Assembly (NCBI GenBank): GCA_002732015.1
Contig: PCCU01000026.1
Coordinates: forward strand, 3,894 to 20,567
Origin: Candidatus Pelagibacterales bacterium
GTDB lineage: Bacteria; Pseudomonadota; Alphaproteobacteria; TMED109
Length of the DNA: 16,674 nt
Direction of reading: 5' to 3'
Shown: piece after piece, positions 7,149-14,244 of the stretch
Numbering within the stretch: the stretch's first letter is position 1
Layout of the letters: the number at the start of each line of letters is the position of its first letter
Translations under genes and position numbers: made by a program
The notes under the pieces: generated by a model
Told to the model about the DNA's origin: nothing
The model's input: the letters and a program-made list of their open reading frames with translations, nothing else
Databases searched by the model: none

Positions 7149-7522
7149 TGGAACATATTTTAGAACATTATTTATATAGCTATTCTGCTAATTTAAGGGG
7201 GTTTGTTTTTGGATTTTTCCACGCTGCAATTATGATACTAGGTTATTATACTGGATGGAGTATAAACAGACTTTTAAAAATTTTATCAAATGGTTATATA
7301 GCAGGTATTTTTGGAGCAGCTTTATCTCATGTAGTAGCAGATGTAATTGCAAGCTTTTTAGACCCACACATTAGAAAAATGGTATTAGGAATAGTTGTGG
7401 GAGGAATAATACCTCTTTTTTTTATTCCTTTACTTGAAAAGTATGTTGTAAAAAGTCAATATCATATAGTTACCGGAGACCATGAAGATATAAAGAAAGA
7501 CCTTAAGAGTCATAAAAAATAA
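7148..7522 (+). CDS. Small three-TM membrane protein of unknown function, coupled to zur
   Basis: I do not recognise a named family. The 124 residues show a short N-terminal part and three probable membrane segments: FVFGFFHAAIMILGYYTGW (19-37), GYIAGIFGAALSHVVADVIA (49-68) and MVLGIVVGGIIPLFFIPLLE (78-97). A charged His/Lys/Asp tail follows. Unusually, potential metal ligands lie inside the membrane: His25 in the first segment, and His61 and Asp65, one helical turn apart, in the second. DPHIRK closes the loop after segment two. It starts on the stop codon of zur and is followed 19 bases later by the ZrgA-like gene, so it belongs to the zinc operon. From the ligands and context I infer a role in moving or sensing zinc in the inner membrane; this is a guess. 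Confidence 0.7.
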   Translation: MEHILEHYLYSYSANLRGFVFGFFHAAIMILGYYTGWSINRLLKILSNGYIAGIFGAALSHVVADVIASFLDPHIRKMVLGIVVGGIIPLFFIPLLEKYVVKSQYHIVTGDHEDIKKDLKSHKK

Positions 7523-7541
7523 TTAATTTAAGGAGATTTAT

Positions 7542-8102
7542 ATGAAACTTTTAATATGTTTATGTTTATTAATAAACATGGCTATTTTTGCAGAAGACGA
7601 ACATCATGACCATGATCATCACCATCATAAAGAAGAAGGAAAGAAAAATAAACAATCACTAAGTGCTCATGAGCATGGTGTAAGCGTTCTAAATATTGTG
7701 CAAGATAAGAATAGGCTTTCCTTTGAATTTGAAATGCCTGGATTTGATGTAGTTGGCTTCGAATATAAAGCAAAGAAAAAAGATGATATTAAAAAAGTTA
7801 GAAATGCTCTAAATGTTTTATCTAACTATAAGAATATGTTAATTATCGCTACTGAAGCAAATTGTGAAGAAGAAAAAAAATCTGCTACAGTTATAAATGA
7901 AGGGTCCCATTCAGAATTTTTAAGTGAATATGTGTTAAATTGTGAAAATATATCATTAATAAAAAGTATAACAGTTATGTATTTTGATAGTTTTAGATTT
8001 AGTAAAAAGCTTGATGTAAATATTGTAGCTAATAAAAAAAAGTTTTCTCAAATAATTGATAGAGGAAATAATATAATTTCAGTTGAAGGATATTTTGATT
8101 AA
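7542..8102 (+). CDS. zrgA: ZrgA/DUF2796 family periplasmic zinc protein
   Basis: Exported protein of the DUF2796 (ZrgA, zinc-regulated gene A) family, tied to zinc uptake in Vibrio. Residues 1-17 are a signal peptide ending IFA. Next comes a dense metal-binding run, EDEHHDHDHHHHKEE (18-32), and then the family signature AHEHGVSVLNI (42-52) and FEMPGFDVVGFEYKAKKKDD. The length of 186 residues is normal. A strong AGGAG sits seven bases before the ATG. It lies between the 3-TM protein and an ABC ATPase. That order (DUF2796, ATPase, FtsX-type permease, DUF3299) is one I associate with Zrg loci. It probably binds zinc in the periplasm and hands it to the membrane components. Zur control is likely through the upstream palindrome. 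Confidence 0.85.
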   Translation: MKLLICLCLLINMAIFAEDEHHDHDHHHHKEEGKKNKQSLSAHEHGVSVLNIVQDKNRLSFEFEMPGFDVVGFEYKAKKKDDIKKVRNALNVLSNYKNMLIIATEANCEEEKKSATVINEGSHSEFLSEYVLNCENISLIKSITVMYFDSFRFSKKLDVNIVANKKKFSQIIDRGNNIISVEGYFD

Positions 8103-8108
8103 ACACTA

Positions 8109-8792
8109 ATGTCTAATGCTTTAGAAATAAATAACTTATTATTTAAATGGAATAATGAAGATAACTTTTTATTAAAAATAAACAAGCTTTCTATAAAAAA
8201 TAATAATAAAGTTATCATGTTTGGAGAAAGTGGTTCTGGAAAGTCAACACTGTTGAATTTAATTAGTGGGATATTATCTCCTATTTCAGGAACTATAATT
8301 ATAAAAAACAAAAAAATAACCCAATTTACTCCTAACAAAAAAGATGCTTTTAGAGCAAATAATATTGGTGTGATATTTCAACAATTTAATATTTTAGACT
8401 ATATCTCTCCTCTTCAAAATATACTTTTACCATGTTTTTTTACTAATTTTAAAAAAAAAAATAAGAAATATTTTTATGACAGAGCATTTGAACTAGCACA
8501 TAAATTAGGGTTAAATAAAAATATATTATTACAAACAAATTCAAATAAATTATCTGTAGGACAAAAACAAAGGGTAGCAATATTAAGATCTGTTATTAAT
8601 AAACCATTTTTAATTCTTGCTGATGAACCAACATCCGCTTTAGATAATAAAAATAAAGAAAACTTTTTGGATCTATTAATGACTATCTGCGAAACTGAAA
8701 AGGTTACATTGCTAATGGTAAGTCACGATACCTCATTAAAAAAATACTTTAATAGTTTTATAAATTTAGAAAAAATTAGTCATTCAAAATGA
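8109..8792 (+). CDS. ABC transporter ATP-binding protein, MacB/LolD type, zinc locus
   Basis: ATPase subunit of an ABC system, 227 residues. Walker A is GESGSGKST (39-47), the Q-loop is in VIFQQFN, the signature is LSVGQKQRVAILRS, Walker B is FLILADEPTSALD, and the switch His is in MVSHD. The signature reads LSVGQ where LSGGQ is usual, a tolerated change. The sequence is closest to the MacB/LolD/FtsE group that pairs with FtsX-fold permeases, and indeed its stop overlaps the start of such a permease (ATGA). There is no clear Shine-Dalgarno sequence; the gene begins six bases after the ZrgA-like stop and may depend on coupling. Such ATPases usually drive periplasmic movements or extrusion rather than import through a channel. 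The role in zinc uptake is inferred from the operon. Confidence 0.88.
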   Translation: MSNALEINNLLFKWNNEDNFLLKINKLSIKNNNKVIMFGESGSGKSTLLNLISGILSPISGTIIIKNKKITQFTPNKKDAFRANNIGVIFQQFNILDYISPLQNILLPCFFTNFKKKNKKYFYDRAFELAHKLGLNKNILLQTNSNKLSVGQKQRVAILRSVINKPFLILADEPTSALDNKNKENFLDLLMTICETEKVTLLMVSHDTSLKKYFNSFINLEKISHSK

Positions 8793-10033
8793 AAATACTT
8801 ATAAATCTAGCTTATCAATCTTTATTAAGTAGAAAAATTACAGTATTTTTAACTATAATATCTTTAACAGTCTCTATAGTTTTATTTCTTTCTATAGACA
8901 CATTAAGATTAGGAGCTAAAAAAAGTTTCTTTGGAAATGTTAAATCAGGTGACATAATATTAGGTTCTAGATCAGGAGAAATTCAACTATTATTATACTC
9001 TCTATTCCAAATTGGAAGCCCAACAAATAATATAAGTTGGGAAAGCTTTCAAGAAATTTCAAAAAAACCAGAAATAGATTGGATAATTCCTATATCTTTA
9101 GGAGATAGTCATAAACAATTTAGAGTTATGGGCACAACAAAAGAATATTTTGATAGATTCTCTTATCGTAAAAATCAAAAACTTAAATATCAAGAAGGAA
9201 CTTATTTTGAAAATACTTTTGATGTCGTAATAGGAAATGATGTTGCCAAAATGCTTAACTACAAATTAGAGGATAGTATAATTATTGCTCATGGTATAGC
9301 ATCACAATCTTTACATGATGAATTTCCTTTTAAAATAAAAGGTATATTAAATAAAACTGGGACGTCTATAGATAGGCTCGTATTAGTTAGCCTTGAAGCT
9401 CTAGAAGCCATTCATAAGGATTGGAAAACTGGTTCAAAAATACCAACTAAAATAAATAGTAAAAAAAATTATACAGAACAGGATTTAATACCTAAAGAAA
9501 TTACTGCAGCTATAATTAAACTTAAATCGCCTATTACCATATTTAAAATCCAAAGAGAAATTAATGATTATGAATTTGAACCTCTGCAGGCTATCATACC
9601 TGGTATTGTACTTACGAAACTATGGCAAGTAGTTTCAGTAACTGAAAATATAATGCTTTCAATTTCTGCTATGGTAATAGTTAGCGCTTTAATAGGATTA
9701 ATAGCTATTTTATATTCAACACTTAATAATAGAAGAAAAGAAATGGCTTTACTAAGAATTGTAGGAGCTTCTCCTAAAACTATATTTAGCTTATTATTAA
9801 TAGAAGCATTAATTATTTCTTTTTTAAGTATTATAATTGCTATATTATTTAGTCAATTTCTAAACCTAATACTTTTTCCTATACTAGATCAAAAGTTTGG
9901 TATTTACTTAGAAAATAAATTTTTATTGTTAAAAGATTTATATTTTTTTGTAATAATTTTATTTACATCAGTTTTTGTAAGTATATTTCCTGCTTTACAA
10001 GCGTATAAAAACTCTATAAATGATGGTATATAA
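8789..10033 (+). CDS. FtsX-domain (MacB-like) ABC permease, zinc locus
   Basis: Permease partner of the preceding ATPase, 414 residues. Topology is that of the MacB/LolC type: one N-terminal membrane helix (about 15-38), a large periplasmic domain (about 40-280), then three helices near 285-312, 330-358 and 378-403. The last three lie in an FtsX domain with the usual cytoplasmic coupling segment YSTLNNRRKEMALLRIVGASPKTIF. The start overlaps the ATPase stop by four bases (ATGA). In Zrg-type loci an ATPase/permease pair of this kind accompanies DUF2796 and DUF3299 proteins. This type of permease has no obvious channel for an ion, so it may pull zinc or zinc proteins within the periplasm; that mechanism is my inference. 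Confidence 0.85.
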   Translation: MKILINLAYQSLLSRKITVFLTIISLTVSIVLFLSIDTLRLGAKKSFFGNVKSGDIILGSRSGEIQLLLYSLFQIGSPTNNISWESFQEISKKPEIDWIIPISLGDSHKQFRVMGTTKEYFDRFSYRKNQKLKYQEGTYFENTFDVVIGNDVAKMLNYKLEDSIIIAHGIASQSLHDEFPFKIKGILNKTGTSIDRLVLVSLEALEAIHKDWKTGSKIPTKINSKKNYTEQDLIPKEITAAIIKLKSPITIFKIQREINDYEFEPLQAIIPGIVLTKLWQVVSVTENIMLSISAMVIVSALIGLIAILYSTLNNRRKEMALLRIVGASPKTIFSLLLIEALIISFLSIIIAILFSQFLNLILFPILDQKFGIYLENKFLLLKDLYFFVIILFTSVFVSIFPALQAYKNSINDGI

Positions 10034-10053
10034 ATAAAAGATTTATCAAAAAA

Positions 10054-10581
10054 ATGTTAAGTTTAACTAAATTATTTCTATCTACTGTAATTATTTTTTT
10101 TTCGTACTCTTTAACATTTTCAAAAGATATGGTTTCCTTAAAATGGTTGGAGCTAGTTCCTAAAAATGCTTATAGTTTTGTTCCTGAAACTGGTGTAACA
10201 GAAGAAATGTGGGAGGATGAAACGTTTTTAAATAAAGTAGAAGAAGCAGGCTTATTAATTAATAATAACATTTTAGGGAAAAAAATTAGAATTGATGGTT
10301 TTATGGTGCCCCTCGACTTTGACTATGGAGAAGTTTTAACAGTAGAAGAATTTGTTTTGGTGCCAGATGCTGGTATGTGTATTCATGTGCCACCTCCTCC
10401 ACCAAATCAAATGATTTTTATAAAACTTAAAAAACCTGAAAGGGTCAGATATATGTTTCAGCCAATAGCAGTTGAAGGAGTTTTAAAAAATACTCCTCCT
10501 ATAAAAGAAGTTTATAATAGTATATATGAACTGACTGCAGAAAAATTAGAAGATATAGAATTTGAAGATTTAAACTACTAA
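10054..10581 (+). CDS. DUF3299 exported protein, last gene of the zinc operon
   Basis: Secreted protein of the DUF3299 family, 175 residues. Residues 1-23 are a signal peptide ending TFS. The family core is clear: KKIRIDGFMVPLDFD (76-90), then EEFVLVPDAGMCIHVPPPPPNQ (about 98-119), where the Cys109-x-His111 pair before the proline run is a plausible metal site. The biochemical role is unknown. It begins 20 bases after the permease and closes the zur operon. Its stop overlaps by four bases with the stop of the opposing cueR-type gene, so the zinc and copper islands meet tail-to-tail without any spacer. Confidence 0.82.
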   Translation: MLSLTKLFLSTVIIFFSYSLTFSKDMVSLKWLELVPKNAYSFVPETGVTEEMWEDETFLNKVEEAGLLINNNILGKKIRIDGFMVPLDFDYGEVLTVEEFVLVPDAGMCIHVPPPPPNQMIFIKLKKPERVRYMFQPIAVEGVLKNTPPIKEVYNSIYELTAEKLEDIEFEDLNY

Positions 10582-10964
10582 TCTTTTGCAAGTTCATCTA
10601 TAATAGGACAATTTGGTTTCTCGTTTCCAGGACATTTTTTCACTAACCATTCTAAAGAAACTTTTAAGTTATCAAGCTCTTGTATTTGTAATTTAAGATC
10701 ATTTAATTTCTTTTTTGCAATTTCTCTTACTGAAGAACTTTGTCTAGAGTCATTTTCAAATAATTTAATTAATTCTTTACATTCTTTCAGAGAAAATCCT
10801 AAATTTCTTGCTCTAACCAAAAATTTTAATTTATCATAGTTTTTTGTGTCATAAACTCTGTAATTATTTTCTAATCTTTTAGATTTTATTATGCCCAGAT
10901 CTTCATAATGTCTTATTGTTCTGGTTGTTATATTTAGTTTTTTTGCAACTTGCTGTATAAACAT
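10578..10964 (-). CDS. cueR: CueR-type MerR-family copper regulator
   Basis: MerR-family activator, 128 residues. The N-terminal helix-turn-helix reads IQQVAKKLNITTRTIRHYEDLGII (3-26), followed by the wing (RVYD) and a long dimerisation helix. The metal loop is CPGNEKPNCPII, with Cys111 and Cys119 spaced C-x7-C, as in CueR of E. coli (Cys112/Cys120). A Ser at about position 76 corresponds to the Ser that marks sensors of monovalent ions, where zinc and mercury sensors have Cys. So it probably senses Cu(I), perhaps also Ag(I) or Au(I). It is divergent from the unknown exported protein and the MerP/MerT-like genes. The MerR-type promoter lies directly in front of its ATG. The copper assignment is well supported by the ligand motif. 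Confidence 0.88.
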   Translation of the reverse strand: MFIQQVAKKLNITTRTIRHYEDLGIIKSKRLENNYRVYDTKNYDKLKFLVRARNLGFSLKECKELIKLFENDSRQSSSVREIAKKKLNDLKLQIQELDNLKVSLEWLVKKCPGNEKPNCPIIDELAKD

Positions 10965-10965
10965 C

Positions 10966-10996
10966 TTGACCTTTACGTTAGGGTATACCTTATATT
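10966..10996 (+). promoter_or_regulatory. CueR-type promoter with 19-base spacer
   Basis: TTGACC (10966-10971) and TATATT (10991-10996) are separated by 19 bases, the long spacer that marks MerR-family activated promoters. An imperfect dyad, ACCTTTAC-GTTAGGGT (10969-10984), overlaps the -35 as CueR sites do. The expected start of transcription, about seven bases after the -10, falls at or next to the ATG at 11003, which suggests a leaderless mRNA. Confidence 0.7.
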
Positions 10997-11002
10997 ATAA
11001 TT

Positions 11003-11656
11003 ATGATTATATATATAGCAAGTTTTTTAAAATTATTATTTCTATATTTAACTTTTATACACACTCTTTGTGCAAGGCCTGTATCGTATGTAGGTGGTTG
11101 GACTTTTATGACTTACAATAATTATGATAGTAATTCAGCTCTACTGCATTATTCTCCTAAAAGTAAGTATTCAATAGGATACAAATCAGAATATTGGCAA
11201 AAAAAAGAATATTTTTTGAATTCTATAAATTTAAATTATCTTATTAAAAGGATTAACAAAAAACGTTCACAAGCTAATATATACGTTAAGTCTGGTCTGG
11301 GTATCATTTCATCAGATTACGCAAATTATGAAAATAAGAATGAAGTGGCTGGCCACTTAGAGATTTCTACTGATTGGGAAACAAGAAGATATTTTGTCTC
11401 ATACCTAAGTAAAGCCATAAAATCTGAAAGCATAGATAATACGTATATTCAAAGAGCAAGATTTGGGATAGCTCCTTATATTGCTGATTACGGGAAATTA
11501 CATACTTGGATCATGTGTGCTTTAAAACATATGCCGGAAAATGAAGATACAATAACTCCAGAAGTTATTCTGAGGCTATTTAAGTCTACAAATCTGATGG
11601 AAATTGGTTTAGATAAAAAAAAAAACTTAGCTTTTAATTTTATAAAAAGATTTTAA
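11003..11656 (+). CDS. Exported protein of unknown function, first gene of the CueR-type cassette
   Basis: No named family is recognised, though I recall similar proteins near metal-resistance genes in other proteobacteria. Of 217 residues, 1-24 look like a signal peptide ending TLCA. The mature part opens PVSYVGGWTFMTYNNYDSNSA and is rich in short alternating strands with aromatic ends (KYSIGYKSEYWQ, QANIYVKSGLG, RRYFVSYLSK), ending NLAFNFIKRF. A final Phe after alternating strands would suit a small outer-membrane barrel. WETRRYFVSY and DYGKLHTWIM look like conserved patches. No CxxC or His-rich stretch is present. There is no Shine-Dalgarno sequence, and the promoter -10 ends only six bases before the ATG. 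It is followed 12 bases later by the HMA protein. A role in copper or soft-metal handling at the outer membrane is inferred only from the regulator and neighbours. Confidence 0.75.
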   Translation: MIIYIASFLKLLFLYLTFIHTLCARPVSYVGGWTFMTYNNYDSNSALLHYSPKSKYSIGYKSEYWQKKEYFLNSINLNYLIKRINKKRSQANIYVKSGLGIISSDYANYENKNEVAGHLEISTDWETRRYFVSYLSKAIKSESIDNTYIQRARFGIAPYIADYGKLHTWIMCALKHMPENEDTITPEVILRLFKSTNLMEIGLDKKKNLAFNFIKRF

Positions 11657-11668
11657 GGAAAGGAAAAA

Positions 11669-12040
11669 ATGAAAATACTATTAAGCTTAATTACTATTTC
11701 TATATTTAGTTTGATTAATTATATTGCACTTTCTCATGACAATAATAATGAAGCAGAAATGAAGCATGAAGAGGTTGTTAAAGCAACAGAACTATCTAGT
11801 GGTTTAAAATCTGAAAATATAATTGATGTGGCCACTAATGGAATGGTCTGTGATTTTTGCGCTCAAGCTATAGAAAAAGTCTTTATGAAAAGAAAAGAAG
11901 TACAAGGTATCAATGTTGACCTAAATAATCAAAGAGTAGTGATTTATTTAAAAAAAGATGTGAGCATAGACGACAATGAAATAATTAAGCTTTTTGAAGA
12001 ATCAGGTTATGGCGTAGAAAAAATTAATAGAACGAGTTAA
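11669..12040 (+). CDS. Periplasmic heavy-metal-associated (MerP-like) protein
   Basis: Exported metal-binding protein, 123 residues. Residues 1-22 are a signal peptide or membrane anchor. A short acidic and His-containing linker follows (SHDNNNEAEMKHEE), and then an HMA domain from about 50 to 120. The metal site is GMVCDFCAQAIEKVF with Cys61 and Cys64, where the usual motif is GMTCxxC, so Val replaces the common Thr. The strand VQGINVDLNNQRVVIYL and the closing FEESGYGVEKI match the fold. A good AAGGA stands upstream of the ATG. It lies between the unknown exported protein and a MerT-like membrane protein, so the pair resembles MerP/MerT, but the controlling regulator is of CueR type. It probably binds Cu(I) or Hg(II) in the periplasm and passes it to the membrane partner. 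Confidence 0.82.
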   Translation: MKILLSLITISIFSLINYIALSHDNNNEAEMKHEEVVKATELSSGLKSENIIDVATNGMVCDFCAQAIEKVFMKRKEVQGINVDLNNQRVVIYLKKDVSIDDNEIIKLFEESGYGVEKINRTS

Positions 12041-12044
12041 CAAT

Positions 12045-12425
12045 ATGAAGCCTATTTCTAGTAAAAGTTTATTACTCCCTTCTCTCTCACTCTTTACTAG
12101 TTTAGGAACTTTATTTTGTTGCGCACTTCCTGCTCTTTTTGTAGTTTTAGGAGCAGGAGCTGTGCTGGCTGGCATACTTTCCAGTGCTCCTTTCTTAATA
12201 GTGTTATCAAAATATAAAGTCTTATTATTTTTTTTTTCTGGAACACTAATGGCTATCAGTGGTTATTTTATATGGCGAAACAAAAAAGCTCCCTGTCCTG
12301 CTGATCCTTTGAAGGCTAAGGCTTGTAAAAGACTGCGGGTGGCAAGTCTAGTAATTTACTTTTTTTCAGCAACTATTTACGCAATTGGTTTTTTCTTTGC
12401 ATTTATCATTACAAAAATAACATAA
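12045..12425 (+). CDS. MerT-like membrane metal transporter
   Basis: Inner-membrane protein of the mercuric-transport MerT type, 126 residues, close to the usual MerT length. Three membrane segments are seen: about 13-34, 57-77 and 98-122. The first has the vicinal Cys pair of MerT in LGTLFCCALPALFVVLGAG (Cys25, Cys26). The loop between the second and third has another pair, PCPADPLKAKAC (Cys84, Cys94), as MerT has two cysteines in its cytoplasmic loop. It begins four bases after the HMA gene's stop and ends the cassette. Under a CueR-type regulator and without MerA, it may move copper rather than mercury. Direction of transport cannot be read from the sequence; MerT proteins import. Confidence 0.8.
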   Translation: MKPISSKSLLLPSLSLFTSLGTLFCCALPALFVVLGAGAVLAGILSSAPFLIVLSKYKVLLFFFSGTLMAISGYFIWRNKKAPCPADPLKAKACKRLRVASLVIYFFSATIYAIGFFFAFIITKIT

Positions 12426-12465
12426 TTATACTTTACACAATAAATTGAAGTAATAGACTACTATT

Positions 12466-13272
12466 ATGCTAAAGCAAGCTTTTGATTTTAAAAATGAAAG
12501 TGATGAGCTTTATAAAATTTTAGAACATTTGCCTGAATCTGATTTAGATACAAAAACACTATTTAAAGAATGGTCTTTTAATACTATTATAAGACATCTG
12601 CATGTTTGGAATTATGCTGCAAATATTGCTCTCTTAAATGTGAGTGAGTGGGAAAAATTTTCTAATAAACTAAATGATAGTTTTAGTAATGGAAAAAGTT
12701 TAAATGATTTTGAGAAAGAGTTTTCTAGTAATCTTAAAGGTAAGAAACTTTTGGAAAAATGGAAAAGTTTGTATTCAGAAATAACTGAAAAATTTAAACT
12801 TGAAGACCCTAAAAAAAGAGTAAAATGGGTTGGCCCTGATATGAGTGTAATTTCATCAATAAGTGCCCGTCATATGGAAACTTGGGCTCATGGACAGGCT
12901 ATTTTTGACTCTCTAGGAATAAAACGTAAAAATGAAGACAGAATTCTCAATATAGTAATTATAGGAAATAATACTTTTAATTGGTCCTACAAAGTAAATA
13001 AATTAGATATTCCTAAACAAATTCCTTATTTAAAATTAACTTCTCCATCAGGAGAATTATGGGAATTTAATGACAAACAAAATACTAATTATATAGCGGG
13101 TATGGCAGAAGAGTTTTGTCAAGTAGTTACACAAGTAAGAAATATAAAGGATGTTAAATTAACTGTTAGGGGAGCAATAGCAGAAGAATGGATGTCTTTA
13201 GCACAATGTTTTGCTGGCAAAGCGCAAACTCCACCTAAACCTGCTACAAGAAGAATAAATTTAAGCAGATAA
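12466..13272 (+). CDS. Maleylpyruvate isomerase/DinB-superfamily metal-binding protein (TIGR03084 type)
   Basis: Predicted four-helix-bundle metalloenzyme related to mycothiol-dependent maleylpyruvate isomerase (MDMPI_N), most like the TIGR03084 group. The 268 residues fit that group. Likely zinc ligands are His46 in IIRHLHVWN, and Glu138 and His142 in ARHMETWAHGQAIFD. The spacing 46-138-142 equals that of the known isomerase triad (His52, Glu144, His148 as I recall it). A C-terminal domain from about 170 ends MSLAQCFAGKAQTPPKP. Function is unknown; many family members are thiol-dependent transferases. It starts 40 bases after the MerT-like gene, so it could be read through from the metal cassette, but nothing in the sequence shows this. 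No Shine-Dalgarno sequence is evident. Confidence 0.78.
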   Translation: MLKQAFDFKNESDELYKILEHLPESDLDTKTLFKEWSFNTIIRHLHVWNYAANIALLNVSEWEKFSNKLNDSFSNGKSLNDFEKEFSSNLKGKKLLEKWKSLYSEITEKFKLEDPKKRVKWVGPDMSVISSISARHMETWAHGQAIFDSLGIKRKNEDRILNIVIIGNNTFNWSYKVNKLDIPKQIPYLKLTSPSGELWEFNDKQNTNYIAGMAEEFCQVVTQVRNIKDVKLTVRGAIAEEWMSLAQCFAGKAQTPPKPATRRINLSR

Positions 13273-13364
13273 AAAAATATTACATGAAAAAAAATATTAT
13301 TATTTTTAATGATAAACATTATTATTCTTGTTTAATCTATATTTTTCTATTTATCATTCAAGAT

Positions 13365-14231
13365 TTAAAGGCTTCCCATTTTACCATTTTGATAATCAGA
13401 AAATGCTTGATAAATTTCTTCTTTAGTATTCATAACAAATGGGCCATGAGCAACTATTGGTTCTTCAATAGGTTCACCATTTAATATTAATCCTTTAAAG
13501 TCATTAGATACCTTAAAAGCTACTTCATTACCTTCTCTTTCAAAAATTAAGATATTCTTATCTTTAAAAATCTCATTTTCTATTTCCAATTCTCCGCTCA
13601 TAATTAATAATAAGGTGTTTGTACCATTCCTAAATTTCAGAGATATTTTTTTATTTTCTTTACTTATAATATCATACAAGTTTATTTCAGTGAATGTAGA
13701 AGAGGGTCCTTTTTGTCCTTCATAAACTCCAGCAATAACTCTCAATTCAGTATTCTTACCAAGTGATATGTTTGGAATATCTTTATTACTAATTTCTTGA
13801 TACTTTGGTTTAGTCATTTTATTTTTTTTTGGTAAATTGATCCAAAGTTGAACCATTTCAAAAATTCCACCCTTTTTTGAAAACTCAACTGTATGAAACT
13901 CATCATGTACTAACCCACTACCAGCAGTCATCCATTGCACATCTCCTGATTTTATAATACCTCCTCCTCCAGAAGAGTCTCTGTGTTCTACCTCTCCTTG
14001 ATAAGCAAGTGTTACTGTTTCTATGCCTCTATGAGGATGTTCGCCAACTCCTCTACGTAGATTTGTACTGCTAAACTCTTTAGGAGAAGCGTAATCTAAC
14101 ATTACAAAAGGACTTATAAATTTATTTAAATCGGCAGTTGGTCTTAATAATCCATAAACATGAAATCCATCTCCTACCCAATGCTTTTGATTAGCGGTAT
14201 AAGAGTATCTTATTTTTTTTAAAATATTCAT
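13365..14231 (-). CDS. Pirin family cupin protein
   Basis: Bicupin of the pirin family, 288 residues, full length. The N-terminal cupin has the metal motif GEHPHRGIETVTLAYQGEVEHRDS, with His65 and His67. It also has SGLVHDEFHTVE with His109 and Glu111, giving the family's three-His one-Glu iron site. The conserved FVMLDYASP and GDVQWMTAGSG segments are also present. The C-terminal pirin domain ends in GEPIEEPIVAHGPFVMNTKEEI, typical of the family. Some pirins act as quercetinases or redox-sensitive cofactors; the substrate here is unknown. It lies 13 bases behind the CDGSH iron-sulfur gene on the same strand, so the two form a small operon, perhaps for redox or stress response. Confidence 0.92.
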   Translation of the reverse strand: MNILKKIRYSYTANQKHWVGDGFHVYGLLRPTADLNKFISPFVMLDYASPKEFSSTNLRRGVGEHPHRGIETVTLAYQGEVEHRDSSGGGGIIKSGDVQWMTAGSGLVHDEFHTVEFSKKGGIFEMVQLWINLPKKNKMTKPKYQEISNKDIPNISLGKNTELRVIAGVYEGQKGPSSTFTEINLYDIISKENKKISLKFRNGTNTLLLIMSGELEIENEIFKDKNILIFEREGNEVAFKVSNDFKGLILNGEPIEEPIVAHGPFVMNTKEEIYQAFSDYQNGKMGSL

Positions 14232-14244
14232 AAAAATTATTTTT

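Noticed and set aside
8099..8338. Open frame on the minus strand
   Set aside because: It is antisense to the start of the ABC ATPase gene, including Walker A.
10578..12425. A classical mer (mercury) operon
   Set aside because: The regulator has the CueR metal loop rather than that of mercury-type MerR, and no merA is present; MerP/MerT-like parts alone do not make it a mercury operon.
13119..13484. Two short open frames around the convergent ends of the TIGR03084-type and pirin genes
   Set aside because: They mostly overlap the two well-supported genes in other frames and are low-complexity AT-rich translation.
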